From Thermoleophilaceae bacterium (GTDB lineage: Bacteria > Actinomycetota > Thermoleophilia > Solirubrobacterales > Thermoleophilaceae): a stretch of 44,690 nt of DNA. The DNA is taken from the NCBI GenBank assembly GCA_019683805.1, contig JADGHQ010000013.1, positions 1 through 44,690 on the forward strand, read 5' to 3'. Numbering within the stretch: the first letter of the stretch is position 1; the number at the start of each line of letters is the position of its first letter. Shown one piece after another: positions 21,820-30,666 of this stretch. Under the pieces are notes generated by a model. It was not told the DNA's origin. It saw only the letters and a list, made by a program, of their open reading frames with translations, and did no database searches. A program made the translations under genes and the position numbers.

Positions 21820-24609
21820 GTGGCCACTGGAGGGCGATGGAACGCGTCGGAGGGCAGGGCGCAGGCCCGGGAAGCCGGGAGCGACAGGTTCTTCGAGGCC
21901 GCCCCCGCGCTGCTCGCGGTGATCGACGGAGGCCGCTTCGTGCGGATCAACGCGGCCTGGCGCGCGGTGCTCGGCTACGAGCCCGGCGAGATGATCGGCG
22001 TCGACTGGCGCGAGTTCGTGCATCCGCACGACGTGGCGGCGACCCTCGCGGCGGGCGCGTCGCTCGCGCCCGGCTCGCCGGCCGTCTTCTTCGAGAACCG
22101 CTACCGCACGAAGGCGGGCGACTACCGCGCGCTGCGCTGGACCGCCTCCATCGAAGAGGAGAGCGGGCTCGTCTACGCGGTCGCGCGCGACGCCACCGAC
22201 GTCTTCGAGAGCCGCGAGGAGCTGTACGCGTCGCGCGCGTGGCTCGACGTGATCTTCGCCAAGGCGCCGATGAGCCTCTGGGCGCTCGATCTCGACGGCC
22301 GCGTCACCGTCAGCCTCGGCACGCCGCCGCAGGGCATGGGTGATGAGCTCGTCGGGCGCACCGTGGAGGAGCTGTACGAGGAGCGCGCGCGGGAGATCGT
22401 CGAGTACAACCAGCGCGCGCTCGCCGGCGAGCTCTTCACGGCGGTGCTCCAAGACGAGCTCGGCAACGCCTTCGAGTCCCATTTCGCGCCGCTGCTCGAC
22501 CCGCGCGGGGAGATCATCGGCTCGGTGGGCGTGGCGCTCGACGTCACCGAGCGCGAGCGCGCGCTCGCCGAGCTGCGGACGAGCGAGCAGCGCTACCGCC
22601 TGCTCGTTGAGCTCTCGCACGGGCTGATCTGGACGATCGACACCGAGGGCCGCTTCACGTTCGTGAACGACGCCGCGCGGGTCGTCTACCGCTGCGACCC
22701 CTCCGAGCTCGGCGGGCGCAGCATGCTCGACTTCGTCGCCCCCGAGGATCGCGAGCGCTGCCGCCAGATGCTCTCGCGCCTGATCGCGCTGAGCGGCGAG
22801 CTGTCCGACTGGGAGCTCGAGGGGATCCGCGCCGACGGCAGCCGCATGACGGCGATCCTCAACGCCACGGCCATAGTCGACAAGGACGGCAGGCCGCTCG
22901 GCGCGACCGGCAGCCTGCTCGACATCACCTCGCGCAAGCAGGCCGAGCGCCTCGTGAGCGAGAGCGAGGAGAAGTACAGGCGGCTCGTCGAGACGACGCG
23001 CGACGTGATCTGGTCGATCGACGCCGCCGGCCGCTTCACGTTCGTGAACCAGGCTGTGCGCCGCACCCACGGGCTCGAGCCCGAGGAGATGGTCGGCCGG
23101 CACGTGCTCGCGTTCGTCGCGCCCGAATATCGCGAGGGCTCCCGCGGCGCGATCCGCCGGCTCCTGGAGGGCGAGGCGATCGATTCGTACACGACCGAGC
23201 ACGTGCGCGCCGACGGCACGCGCGTGTCGCTCGAGGTGTCCGGGATGCCGCTCCACGACCACGAGGGGAGCGTGGTCGGCGCGACCGGCACGGCGACCGA
23301 CGTCACCGAGCGCAAGCGCTACGAGCGGGAGCTCCGATACCTCGCCGACCACGACGCCCTCACCGGCCTGCTCAACCGCCGCCGCTTCGAGGAGGGGCTC
23401 GACCAGGAGCTCGCGCGCGACGCGCGCTACGGCGACAACGCGTCGCTGCTCGTGCTCGACCTCGACAACTTCAAGTACGTGAACGACACGCTCGGGCACA
23501 ACGTGGGCGACGAGATGCTGGTCGCCGTCGCGGGGATCCTGCGCGACCGCCTGCGCGACTCGGACGTCGTCGCGCGGCTGAGCGGCGACGAGTTCGCGGT
23601 GCTGCTGCCGCGGACGGGCGCCAAGGAGGCGCGCGCGGTGGCCCGCGACGTAGCCGCGGCGATCCGCGCGGAGCCCGTGATCGTGGGCGGGCAGGCGGTC
23701 CGCGTCACAGCCAGCGTGGGCATCACGGAGTTCCGCTCGCGCGACCTCACCGGTCGCGAGCTGCTCGGCGAGGCCGACCTCGCGATGTACGAGGCCAAGG
23801 AGGCCGGGCGCGACCGCGTCGGGTTCTACTCGCGCGCCGGCCACGCGCGCATGCACGAGCGCAGGACCTGGGCGGAGCGCGTGCGCGAGGCGCTCGAGAC
23901 CGACGGCTTCGTGCTGTACGAGCAGCCGATCCTCGACGTGCGCAGCGGCGCCGTGTCGCAGCACGAGCTGCTCGTGCGGATGCGCGGCCAGGGAGGACAG
24001 CCGGTCCTGCCCGACGCCTTCATGCCGGCCGCGGAGCGCTTCGGCCTGGTGGAGGCGATCGACCGCTGGGTGGTGACCCAGGCGATCGAGCTGATCCAAT
24101 CGTGCGTGCGGCAGGGGCGCGAGGTCAGGCTCGAGGTGAACCTCTCGGGCCGCTCGTTCGGAGACCCGGAGCTGCCCGACTTCATCGCCGACGCGGTGCA
24201 GCGGGCGCAGATCCCGCCCCACGCGCTGATCTTCGAGATCACGGAGACCGCGGCGATCGCGAGCCTGGAGGTGGCGCGCGGCTTCGCCTCCCGGCTCACC
24301 GGCGTCGGCTGCCGCTTTGCGGTCGACGACTTCGGCACCGGGTTCGGGTCGTTCCACTACCTGAAGTACATGCCGATCGACTACGTCAAGCTCGACGGCG
24401 ACTTCATCCGCGACCTCGCCCACTCGCACAGCGACCAGGTGCTCGTGCGCGCGATGGCCGACGTCGCCCGCGGGCTCGGCATGAAGACCGTCGCAGAGTG
24501 GGTCGAGAGCGAGGCGACGCTCGAGAAGGTGCGCGAGTTCGGCGTCGACTACGCGCAGGGCTACCACGTCGGCAGGCCGCGCCCGGCGAGTCGCCTCGGC
24601 GAGCGCTGA
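21820..24609 (+). CDS. Multi-PAS GGDEF-EAL cyclic-di-GMP turnover protein
   Basis: 929 residues from an in-frame GTG at 21820; ATG 21712 would overlap the rplU start. No signal peptide or membrane helix, so it is cytosolic. Four PAS-like sensor domains lie at ~23-130, 137-245, 258-370 and 385-497 (the second is most divergent). The GGDEF domain (~508-670) has SGDEF at 588-592 and the inhibitory RxxD site R579-D582. The EAL domain (~688-920) reads HELLVRM in place of EAL but keeps Glu716, Asn774, Glu806, Asp836/837 (DDFGTG), Lys857, Glu893 and Gln913. Both halves could therefore be active. It is a single-gene insertion in a core region, convergent with rng. The signal sensed is unknown. Confidence 0.92.
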   Translation: MATGGRWNASEGRAQAREAGSDRFFEAAPALLAVIDGGRFVRINAAWRAVLGYEPGEMIGVDWREFVHPHDVAATLAAGASLAPGSPAVFFENRYRTKAGDYRALRWTASIEEESGLVYAVARDATDVFESREELYASRAWLDVIFAKAPMSLWALDLDGRVTVSLGTPPQGMGDELVGRTVEELYEERAREIVEYNQRALAGELFTAVLQDELGNAFESHFAPLLDPRGEIIGSVGVALDVTERERALAELRTSEQRYRLLVELSHGLIWTIDTEGRFTFVNDAARVVYRCDPSELGGRSMLDFVAPEDRERCRQMLSRLIALSGELSDWELEGIRADGSRMTAILNATAIVDKDGRPLGATGSLLDITSRKQAERLVSESEEKYRRLVETTRDVIWSIDAAGRFTFVNQAVRRTHGLEPEEMVGRHVLAFVAPEYREGSRGAIRRLLEGEAIDSYTTEHVRADGTRVSLEVSGMPLHDHEGSVVGATGTATDVTERKRYERELRYLADHDALTGLLNRRRFEEGLDQELARDARYGDNASLLVLDLDNFKYVNDTLGHNVGDEMLVAVAGILRDRLRDSDVVARLSGDEFAVLLPRTGAKEARAVARDVAAAIRAEPVIVGGQAVRVTASVGITEFRSRDLTGRELLGEADLAMYEAKEAGRDRVGFYSRAGHARMHERRTWAERVREALETDGFVLYEQPILDVRSGAVSQHELLVRMRGQGGQPVLPDAFMPAAERFGLVEAIDRWVVTQAIELIQSCVRQGREVRLEVNLSGRSFGDPELPDFIADAVQRAQIPPHALIFEITETAAIASLEVARGFASRLTGVGCRFAVDDFGTGFGSFHYLKYMPIDYVKLDGDFIRDLAHSHSDQVLVRAMADVARGLGMKTVAEWVESEATLEKVREFGVDYAQGYHVGRPRPASRLGER

Positions 24610-24610
24610 G

Positions 24611-24633
24611 CCGCCCCCGCCGGCGCGGGGCGG
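24611..24633. terminator. Convergent-gene hairpin between the GGDEF-EAL gene and rng
   Basis: Arms CCGCCCC (24611-24617) and GGGGCGG (24627-24633) flank a 9-base loop, immediately after the plus-strand stop and 20 bases below the rng stop. No T-tract follows on either strand, so its role as a bidirectional terminator is tentative. Confidence 0.4.
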
Positions 24634-24652
24634 GCCGACGGGCCCGCAGCCC

Positions 24653-26626
24653 CTACTTCTGCGCCTCGGCCGCGGCCGCCTCCTCGGGCGGCGCGCCCGC
24701 GGTCGAGGCCCGCCTGCGGCGCCCGCCGCGGCGCCCGCGCCGGCGGCTCGAGGAGCCCGTCTCGGCGGGCTCGCCGTCGTCCGGGGCGGCCGCCTGCGCG
24801 GGCTCGCCGCGCCCGTTCGACCCGACGATCGTCGCCTGCGCGGAGGTGCGGCTCACGCTCTCGATCCGCACGAGCACCTGCTCGCCGATCTGGCGCACGG
24901 CGTTCGCGACCGAGATCACGTAGCCGTCGATCTTCGCGACCGCGTCCTCCTCGTTGTACATGTGCGGCTCCTCGATCGTCACGAGCACCTCCTCGCCCTC
25001 GCGGAACGGGAGCGCGCGCTCCTCGATCTCCTCGCGCGTGCCCTCTGCCGACACGGCGAAGTGGTCGATCGGCAGGCCCTCGGAGCCCTCGAAATGGAAG
25101 TGCTTGCCGACCTCGTCCTCGAGCTGGAGCAGCGGCGGCGTGCCCGGTCCGCTCAGCAGCGTGGAGGCGACGCGCGGGTGCACCTGCACCAGGAAGGCCT
25201 CGGGCTCGGGCCGCTCGAGCGCGAGCTCGCGCAGCTTGCGCTGGACGTCGAGCGCCACCGTCTCCTCCGACAGCACGACGCCGTCGCCGTTGCAGGTCGG
25301 GCAGGTCTTCGTGAGGATCTCCCTGACGCCGTCGGTCACGTTCTGGCGCGTCATCTCGACGAGCCCGAGCGGCGAGATCTCCATCACGTAGGTCTTGGTG
25401 CGGTCCTCGTCGAGCTCCTTGCGCAGGGTCTTGAGCACCGCGTCGCGGTTGCGCGCCCGCGCCATGTCGATGAAGTCGATGACGATGATCCCGCCGATGT
25501 CGCGCAGCCGCAGCTGGCGCACGACCTCCTCGGCGGCCTCGAGGTTGGTCTTGGTGATCGTGTCCTCGAGCTTGGCGCCCTTGCCGCGGCCGATGAACGA
25601 CCCCGAGTTGACGTCGATCACCGTCATCGCCTCGGCGTAGTCGATCATCAGGTAGCCGCCCGAGGGCAGGTCGACGCGCCGGCTGAGCGTGGACTGGAGC
25701 ACCTTGTCGATCCCGAAGCGCTCGAACAGCGGCTCGTCGTCCTCCACCAGCTCGATGCGGTCGACGAGCTCGGGCGCGGTGCGCGCGAGGAAGGAGGTGA
25801 GCCGCTCGTACGCCTTCCCGTCGTCGACGAGCGCCTCCTCGAACTGCGACGAGAAGATGTCGCGCACCACGCGCACCGGGAGGTCCGCCTCCTGGAAGAC
25901 CATCGCGGGCGCGACGGTCTCCTGCGCGCGCCGCTGGAGGATCTCGTAGAGCTTGTAGAGGTACTTCAGCTCCCGCTCGAAGTCCTCGCGCTTGGCGCCC
26001 CGGGCGGCCGTGCGGATGATCGCGCCGCCCTCCTTGAGATCGAGCCCGCGCGTCTCCTTGCGCAGCCGGTCCCGCTCCTTGTCGTCGAGCCGCCGCGAGA
26101 CGCCCACGCCCTCGGCCGTCGGCACGTACACGAGGTAGCGCCCCGCGATCGAGAGCTGCATCGTGAGCCTGGCCCCCTTGGTCTTCAGGGGGTCCTTCAT
26201 CACCTGCACGATGATCTCCTGGCCCGGCTCGAGCAGCTCGCCGATGCGCTGGCCCTTGCCGCCGCGCCCGCGGCGCTGCACCTCCACGCCGGGCATCACG
26301 ATGTCGTCGACGTGCAGGAAGCCGTTCTTGTCGAGGCCGATGTCGACGAACGCCGCCTCGAGGCCGGGCAGGACGTTGTCGACCTTGCCCTTGTAGATGT
26401 TGCCGACGATTGAGCGGCTGCCCCGCCGCTCGATGTAGAGCTCGGCTACCCGCTCGCCGGGGGCGAGCCCCGATGCCTTCTTCGCGCCGCGGCGCCCGCC
26501 TCGGCGGCGCCTGCTCGACGGCTTCTCATTGTCGTCTCGGGCGGCGTGGGACGGGTCACCCTCCGCCTCCAAGATCGCAACCCGGGTTTCGCCACGGTCG
26601 ACCGTGACGATCACTCGCTTTTTCAA
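24653..26626 (-). CDS. rng: RNase E/G family endoribonuclease with C-terminal TRAM-like domain
   Basis: 657 residues from a TTG at 26626 with SD GAGAGG five bases upstream. The core is RNase E/G: S1-like region (GNIYKGKVDNVLPGLEAAFVDIG), catalytic Asp338 in VIDVNSGSF and Asp384 in GGIIVIDFIDM, and the Zn-link CPTC (Cys442, Cys445). A basic insert at ~24-56 (KPSSRRRRGGRRGAKK) interrupts the N terminus. Residues ~540-602 (PFREGEEVLVTIEEPHMYNEEDAVAKIDGYVISV...) look like a TRAM RNA-binding domain, followed by an Arg-rich tail (~628-640). It processes rRNA and degrades mRNA. It precedes rplU in the usual actinobacterial order, apart from the inserted GGDEF-EAL gene. Symbol rne is equally possible. 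Confidence 0.93.
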   Translation of the reverse strand: MKKRVIVTVDRGETRVAILEAEGDPSHAARDDNEKPSSRRRRGGRRGAKKASGLAPGERVAELYIERRGSRSIVGNIYKGKVDNVLPGLEAAFVDIGLDKNGFLHVDDIVMPGVEVQRRGRGGKGQRIGELLEPGQEIIVQVMKDPLKTKGARLTMQLSIAGRYLVYVPTAEGVGVSRRLDDKERDRLRKETRGLDLKEGGAIIRTAARGAKREDFERELKYLYKLYEILQRRAQETVAPAMVFQEADLPVRVVRDIFSSQFEEALVDDGKAYERLTSFLARTAPELVDRIELVEDDEPLFERFGIDKVLQSTLSRRVDLPSGGYLMIDYAEAMTVIDVNSGSFIGRGKGAKLEDTITKTNLEAAEEVVRQLRLRDIGGIIVIDFIDMARARNRDAVLKTLRKELDEDRTKTYVMEISPLGLVEMTRQNVTDGVREILTKTCPTCNGDGVVLSEETVALDVQRKLRELALERPEPEAFLVQVHPRVASTLLSGPGTPPLLQLEDEVGKHFHFEGSEGLPIDHFAVSAEGTREEIEERALPFREGEEVLVTIEEPHMYNEEDAVAKIDGYVISVANAVRQIGEQVLVRIESVSRTSAQATIVGSNGRGEPAQAAAPDDGEPAETGSSSRRRGRRGGRRRRASTAGAPPEEAAAAEAQK

Positions 26627-26954
26627 TTACGCCTCTCAAGAGCATGGAGCCCGCTGCCCTCCGCTCGCAGACCGTGGCGCTCGCGCCGGTTCCGTGCGGG
26701 TGCGCGCGTGCAGCGGGCGATTTGCAAGTCGAGCCCGTGCGAGCGCGAAGGCGCTGCGCCTCCGCCGCGTCCGGCACGGGGTGTGGATGTGGGAGCGTCG
26801 AACTCAAGATCGAAGTCTTCGCGGCCGGATCCCGATCCGGCCCCGCGAGTCGGGCCCGGATCCATCGGTGCGGGACTCGCGTCTCTTCCTTCAGGGTACC
26901 GGCAGGCCGGACGCAGCGGGCGCCGCCGCGCTCTGCCGGGGCCGCCCGGCGCGC
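26627..26954 (-). other. 328-base structured gap between rodA and rng
   Basis: I find no believable gene here. On the minus strand it would be the 3' UTR of rodA and the 5' leader of rng. Two adjacent stems stand out: CGCGAGTC/GACTCGCG (26844-26851, 26874-26881) and a perfect GGCCGGATC/GATCCGGCC stem with a 2-base loop (26823-26842). Neither has a T-tract. They could terminate rodA transcripts or fold the rng leader. RNase E of E. coli regulates itself through its leader, so a similar role is possible but unproven. Confidence 0.45.
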
Positions 26955-28157
26955 CTAGAGCAGCGCCTGACGGCTCTTCAGCGCGCTCACCTCGCGCGCC
27001 TGCACGTGCACGGACTGCAGCAGGCCGAGCGCGAGCAGCGTCACGAGCACGGACGAGCCGCCGTAGCTCATCAGGGGCAGGGGCACGCCCGTGATCGGCA
27101 TGATCCCCACCGTCATGCCCACGTTCACGACTATCTGGAACAGGAGCATGGCGACGATGCCTCCCGCCAGGAGGCTGCCGTAGAGGTTCTTCGCCATCGT
27201 GAGGATGCGCAGGGCCCGCCATATGAGCAGCGCGTAGAGCGACAGCACGAACGCGCAGCCCACGAAGCCGAACTCCTCTCCCACCACGGAGAAGATGAAG
27301 TCGGTGTGGTGCTCCGGCAGGAAGTCGAGCTTCGTCTGCGTCGCCCCGTCCGGGCCGCGCCCCGTCTTCTGGCCCGAGCCGATCGCCGTCATGGACTGGC
27401 TGAGCTGGTACCCCTGGTCGCGCGGGTCCTCGGTGGGGTTGATGAAGGCCGTGAGGCGGTCGACCTGGTAGGGCTTGAGCACCGTCACCCCCGCCATCGG
27501 CGCTAGCACGAGCACCAGCGTGACGGCCACCACGCCGAGCCCCGCGAGCGCGGCGAAGTGCGTCCACTTCGTCCCCGCCACGAACAGCAGCGCCGTGGCG
27601 ATCGTGAGGTAGACGAGGCCCGAGCCGAGGTCGGGCTGCGCGATCACGAGCATCGCCGGGACGAGCGCGAGCAGCACGATCCGCTGCGTCGTCTCGCGCT
27701 CGCCGAGCCTGCGGCCGCGGTCGACGATGAACCCGGCGAGGCTGACGATCAGGAGCAGCTTGCCGAGCTCGGAGGGCTGGAAGTTGAGGAACGGCAGAGA
27801 GATCCAGCGCTTGGAGCCGCGCGTGGCGCCGCCGAGCAGCAGCACGAGCGCGATCAGGCCGATCATCGTCGCGTAGATGCCGATGCGCCACTCGCGCAGC
27901 CGCGAGTAGTCGACGCGCGCCACGAGCAGCATCAGCGCCACCCCCACGCCCGCGTAGAGCGACTGCCGGATCACGTAGTGGTACGGCGACCCGGGGATGT
28001 CGGTGCTCGTGGCCGTCCAGATCGTGTAGATCGAGCAGGCACAGATCGAGAGCGTCGCCACGAGCAGCAGCGGGTCCATGTGGAGCAGGCGCAGCCCCGC
28101 CCGCGCCTCCGGCGCGCGAAAGCCCTGCACGGATGTGCCGTAGGGGTTGGCTTGCAT
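26955..28157 (-). CDS. rodA: RodA SEDS peptidoglycan glycosyltransferase
   Basis: 400 residues from ATG 28157 with about ten transmembrane helices from ~residue 28 on. SEDS-family markers are visible: RGSKRWISLPFLNFQPSELGKLLLI, IAQPDLGSGLVYL, DFLPEHHTDFIFSVVGEEFGFVG and the C-terminal GIMPITGVPLPLMSYGGSS. RodA polymerises glycan strands for cell elongation together with the class B PBP2 encoded 37 bases upstream. It closes the mreB-mreC-mreD-mrdA-rodA operon. Confidence 0.96.
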   Translation of the reverse strand: MQANPYGTSVQGFRAPEARAGLRLLHMDPLLLVATLSICACSIYTIWTATSTDIPGSPYHYVIRQSLYAGVGVALMLLVARVDYSRLREWRIGIYATMIGLIALVLLLGGATRGSKRWISLPFLNFQPSELGKLLLIVSLAGFIVDRGRRLGERETTQRIVLLALVPAMLVIAQPDLGSGLVYLTIATALLFVAGTKWTHFAALAGLGVVAVTLVLVLAPMAGVTVLKPYQVDRLTAFINPTEDPRDQGYQLSQSMTAIGSGQKTGRGPDGATQTKLDFLPEHHTDFIFSVVGEEFGFVGCAFVLSLYALLIWRALRILTMAKNLYGSLLAGGIVAMLLFQIVVNVGMTVGIMPITGVPLPLMSYGGSSVLVTLLALGLLQSVHVQAREVSALKSRQALL

Positions 28158-28194
28158 CAGCGTGCGCGCGGCAGCGTATCGGGAACGGCGGCGC

Positions 28195-30072
28195 TCATCG
28201 GGTCCGGCTCGCGCCCTTCACGATCTTGTTCTCCTCGCTCTTGATGCCGAAGAGGGCGGCCAGGATGCGGCGGGCGTCCGGAGCGGCGGTCTCGGCGCCG
28301 AAGCCGCCGGTCTCATCGGTGACCGCAACCACGTAGCGCGGGTTCGGCCAGGGGGCGAGCGCGACGTACCAGGACTGGTCGGGCCGGCCCGGCCCCCTCT
28401 CGGCCGTGCCGGTCTTGCCCGCGACCTTGATCGGGAAGTCCTTGAACACGTCGGTCGAGGTTCCGCCCGGGGCGTTCGCGGCCTCGTAGAGGCCCTGCAG
28501 GATCAGCGAGCGCGTCTGGGAGCTGATGGGAACCCTGCGCCGGGCCGTGTTGTTCCCGAGCTCCTGGATCACGCGCCCGTAGCGGTCCTCGATGCGCTCC
28601 CCCAGGTGCGGGCGCACTATGTAGCCGCCGTTGGCGATCGCGGCGTAGGCGACCGCCATCTGCAGCGGGTCGGCCTGGAGGTCGCCCTGGCCCACGGCGA
28701 GGTTCACATTGTCGCCGATCGTCCAGGACTTGTCGGTCGCGTGCTTCTTGAAGAGCCTGTCGCGCCACTCGGGCGTCGGCAGCAGCCCGGGGACCTCGCC
28801 GGGGAGCTCGATGCCGGTCTTGCGCCCGATCCCGAGCTGGCGCGCCCAGTGCTGGAGCTGCTCCCCTCCCGCGGCGTTGTTGAGCTCCGCCCCGACCTTG
28901 TAGAAGAACACGTCGCTCGAGACCTTGAGCGCGTCGACGAGCGTCAGCGTGCCGTTCGCCACGTGGCCCGCGTTCCAGATGCGCAGGCCGCCGCCGAGGT
29001 CGAAGTAGCCCGGGTCGTAGATCGGCGTCGAGGGCGTCAGCACGCCGCTCTCGAGCGCAGCGACCGAGGTGATCGGCTTGAACGTCGAGCCCGTCGGATA
29101 GAGGCCCTGGATCGCCCGGTTCGCGAGCGGGTTGTCGGGGTTGTGCAGGAGCGCCGAGTAGACGGACTCCTTGACGCCCTTCGAGAAGACGTTCGGGTCG
29201 AACGACGGCGAGCTGCCGAGAGCGCGGATCTCGCCGTTCTTGATGTCCATCACCACGAACGCGCCGCGACTCCCCGCGAGCGCGTCCTGGCCGACGCGCT
29301 GCACGTCGTAGTCGATCGAGAGCCGCAGCTGCTGGCCCGGCTTGGCCGGCCGCTCGGTGAGCGTGCCGCGGAAGTTCCCGAGCGAGTCGACCTGCACGCG
29401 CTCGGCGCCGTCCTGGCCGCGCAGGTAGCGGTCGTAGGCGTACTCGATGCCCGACTGGCCCACGCGGTCCCCCATCGCCACGCCGCGGTAGCGCTTCTTG
29501 TCCTTCAGCTCCTCGGCGGTGACCTCGCCGACCGTCCCGAACAGGTGAGCGCCGATCGAGTGGTGCGGGTAGTAGCGCAGCGCCACCGGCTCGACCTCGA
29601 CGCCCGGGAACGAGTTCCAGTGCTCGAGGATGTAGGCGTACTGCGGCTGGGTGGCGTCGAGCTTGACGGTCGCCTTCGCGAACGGCTGCGCCTTGAGCTG
29701 CGTGCGGACGGTCGCGCGGATCTCGTTGCGCCGCATGCCGAGCACGCGCGCGAGCCGCACGTACAGCCTGGTCTTGTCCGCCTGCCGCCTGGGCAGCTTG
29801 TCGGGCGACACCTTGACCGCGTAGGCGATGCGGTTGTCCACGAGCACGCGGCCGTCGCGGTCCACGATCTTGCCGCGCGGCGCGTCCACCCGGATCTCGC
29901 GGACCTGGTTGTCGCGCGCCTTGGCGAGGTAGGTGTCGCCCGAGAGGATCTGCAGGTACCAGAGCCGGATGAAGATCACCCCGAAGGCGACGAGCGCGAT
30001 GCCGCCCAGGATCGCGACCCGAAGGGCTAGCTGGGGGGTGATCGCGGGCCCGGTCTCGCTGTCGCGGTACAT
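28195..30072 (-). CDS. mrdA: Penicillin-binding protein 2 (elongation transpeptidase)
   Basis: 625 residues from ATG 30072. One membrane anchor (~15-43) is followed by the pedestal/dimer domain and the transpeptidase domain. Active-site motifs are Ser329-xx-Lys332 in YPTGSTFKPITS, SSD (385-387) in ALKVSSDVFFY, and KTGTAE around residue 553. It cross-links peptidoglycan along the side wall as partner of RodA. It begins 3 bases after mreD ends, so the two are co-translated. Confidence 0.96.
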   Translation of the reverse strand: MYRDSETGPAITPQLALRVAILGGIALVAFGVIFIRLWYLQILSGDTYLAKARDNQVREIRVDAPRGKIVDRDGRVLVDNRIAYAVKVSPDKLPRRQADKTRLYVRLARVLGMRRNEIRATVRTQLKAQPFAKATVKLDATQPQYAYILEHWNSFPGVEVEPVALRYYPHHSIGAHLFGTVGEVTAEELKDKKRYRGVAMGDRVGQSGIEYAYDRYLRGQDGAERVQVDSLGNFRGTLTERPAKPGQQLRLSIDYDVQRVGQDALAGSRGAFVVMDIKNGEIRALGSSPSFDPNVFSKGVKESVYSALLHNPDNPLANRAIQGLYPTGSTFKPITSVAALESGVLTPSTPIYDPGYFDLGGGLRIWNAGHVANGTLTLVDALKVSSDVFFYKVGAELNNAAGGEQLQHWARQLGIGRKTGIELPGEVPGLLPTPEWRDRLFKKHATDKSWTIGDNVNLAVGQGDLQADPLQMAVAYAAIANGGYIVRPHLGERIEDRYGRVIQELGNNTARRRVPISSQTRSLILQGLYEAANAPGGTSTDVFKDFPIKVAGKTGTAERGPGRPDQSWYVALAPWPNPRYVVAVTDETGGFGAETAAPDARRILAALFGIKSEENKIVKGASRTR

Positions 30073-30075
30073 CCG

Positions 30076-30666
30076 CTAGCGACCGATCTCGAGTCCGCGC
30101 AGCCCGATCGGCCCCCTCTCGATGGTGGCCGCGCGGCGCCGGCGGCGGCGCTCGAGCGGGTCGACCTCGAGGACCGGGCGCAGCACCCTGCGGATCGCGA
30201 CGAACACGGGCAGAGAGATGAGCGTGTTCAGGAAGACGGTGACGACCATGTCGCGCAGAACCAGGAGGCTCACCGAGGCGCCGCCCACCTCGAGCATGAA
30301 GCTCACCGCCGCGATCCCGACGACATACGCGAGCGACGCGGCCGAGCCGACGACCAGCGGCAGCAGGCCGTGGCCCGAGTCGCGCAGCTCGCGGTAGCTC
30401 CCGACCCAGTAGCCGACCACGGTCAGGACGAGCGACGAGGTCCCGAGCGTCTGGCCGAGCAACAGGTCGGCCAGCAGGCCGGCGAAGAAGCCGGTGGCGG
30501 CGCCGGCGAGGCTGCCGCCGTAGAGCGCCGCCGCGCCGACGAGCAGCGGCAGGAGGTCGGCGTAGCCCCCCAGCAGCCGCACGCCGGACACGCCGGAGAT
30601 GTCGAGCAGGACCGCGACGATCACCAGCAGGCCGACGCGCGCCACGCTGCCCGGCGAGAGGATCAA
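30076..30666 (-). CDS. mreD: Rod shape-determining protein MreD
   Basis: 196 residues with five to six hydrophobic helices covering most of the chain. The start appears to be TTG at 30666, which overlaps the mreC TGA (TTGA, 30663-30666). The LLVGAAALYGGSLAGAATGFFAGLLADLLLGQTLGTSSL segment is typical of MreD. It helps link MreB filaments and MreC to the wall-synthesis enzymes. A short basic tail (RRRRRAATIERG) ends the protein. Confidence 0.88.
   Translation of the reverse strand: MILSPGSVARVGLLVIVAVLLDISGVSGVRLLGGYADLLPLLVGAAALYGGSLAGAATGFFAGLLADLLLGQTLGTSSLVLTVVGYWVGSYRELRDSGHGLLPLVVGSAASLAYVVGIAAVSFMLEVGGASVSLLVLRDMVVTVFLNTLISLPVFVAIRRVLRPVLEVDPLERRRRRRAATIERGPIGLRGLEIGR

Noticed and set aside
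21295-24567. A 1090-residue minus frame opposite the PAS-GGDEF-EAL gene
   Set aside because: Antisense shadow; the plus strand shows four PAS domains and catalytic motifs, the minus strand shows none.
26644-26958. A 104-residue plus frame in the rodA-rng gap
   Set aside because: Low-complexity Ala/Arg/Ser composition, no SD and no recognisable fold.
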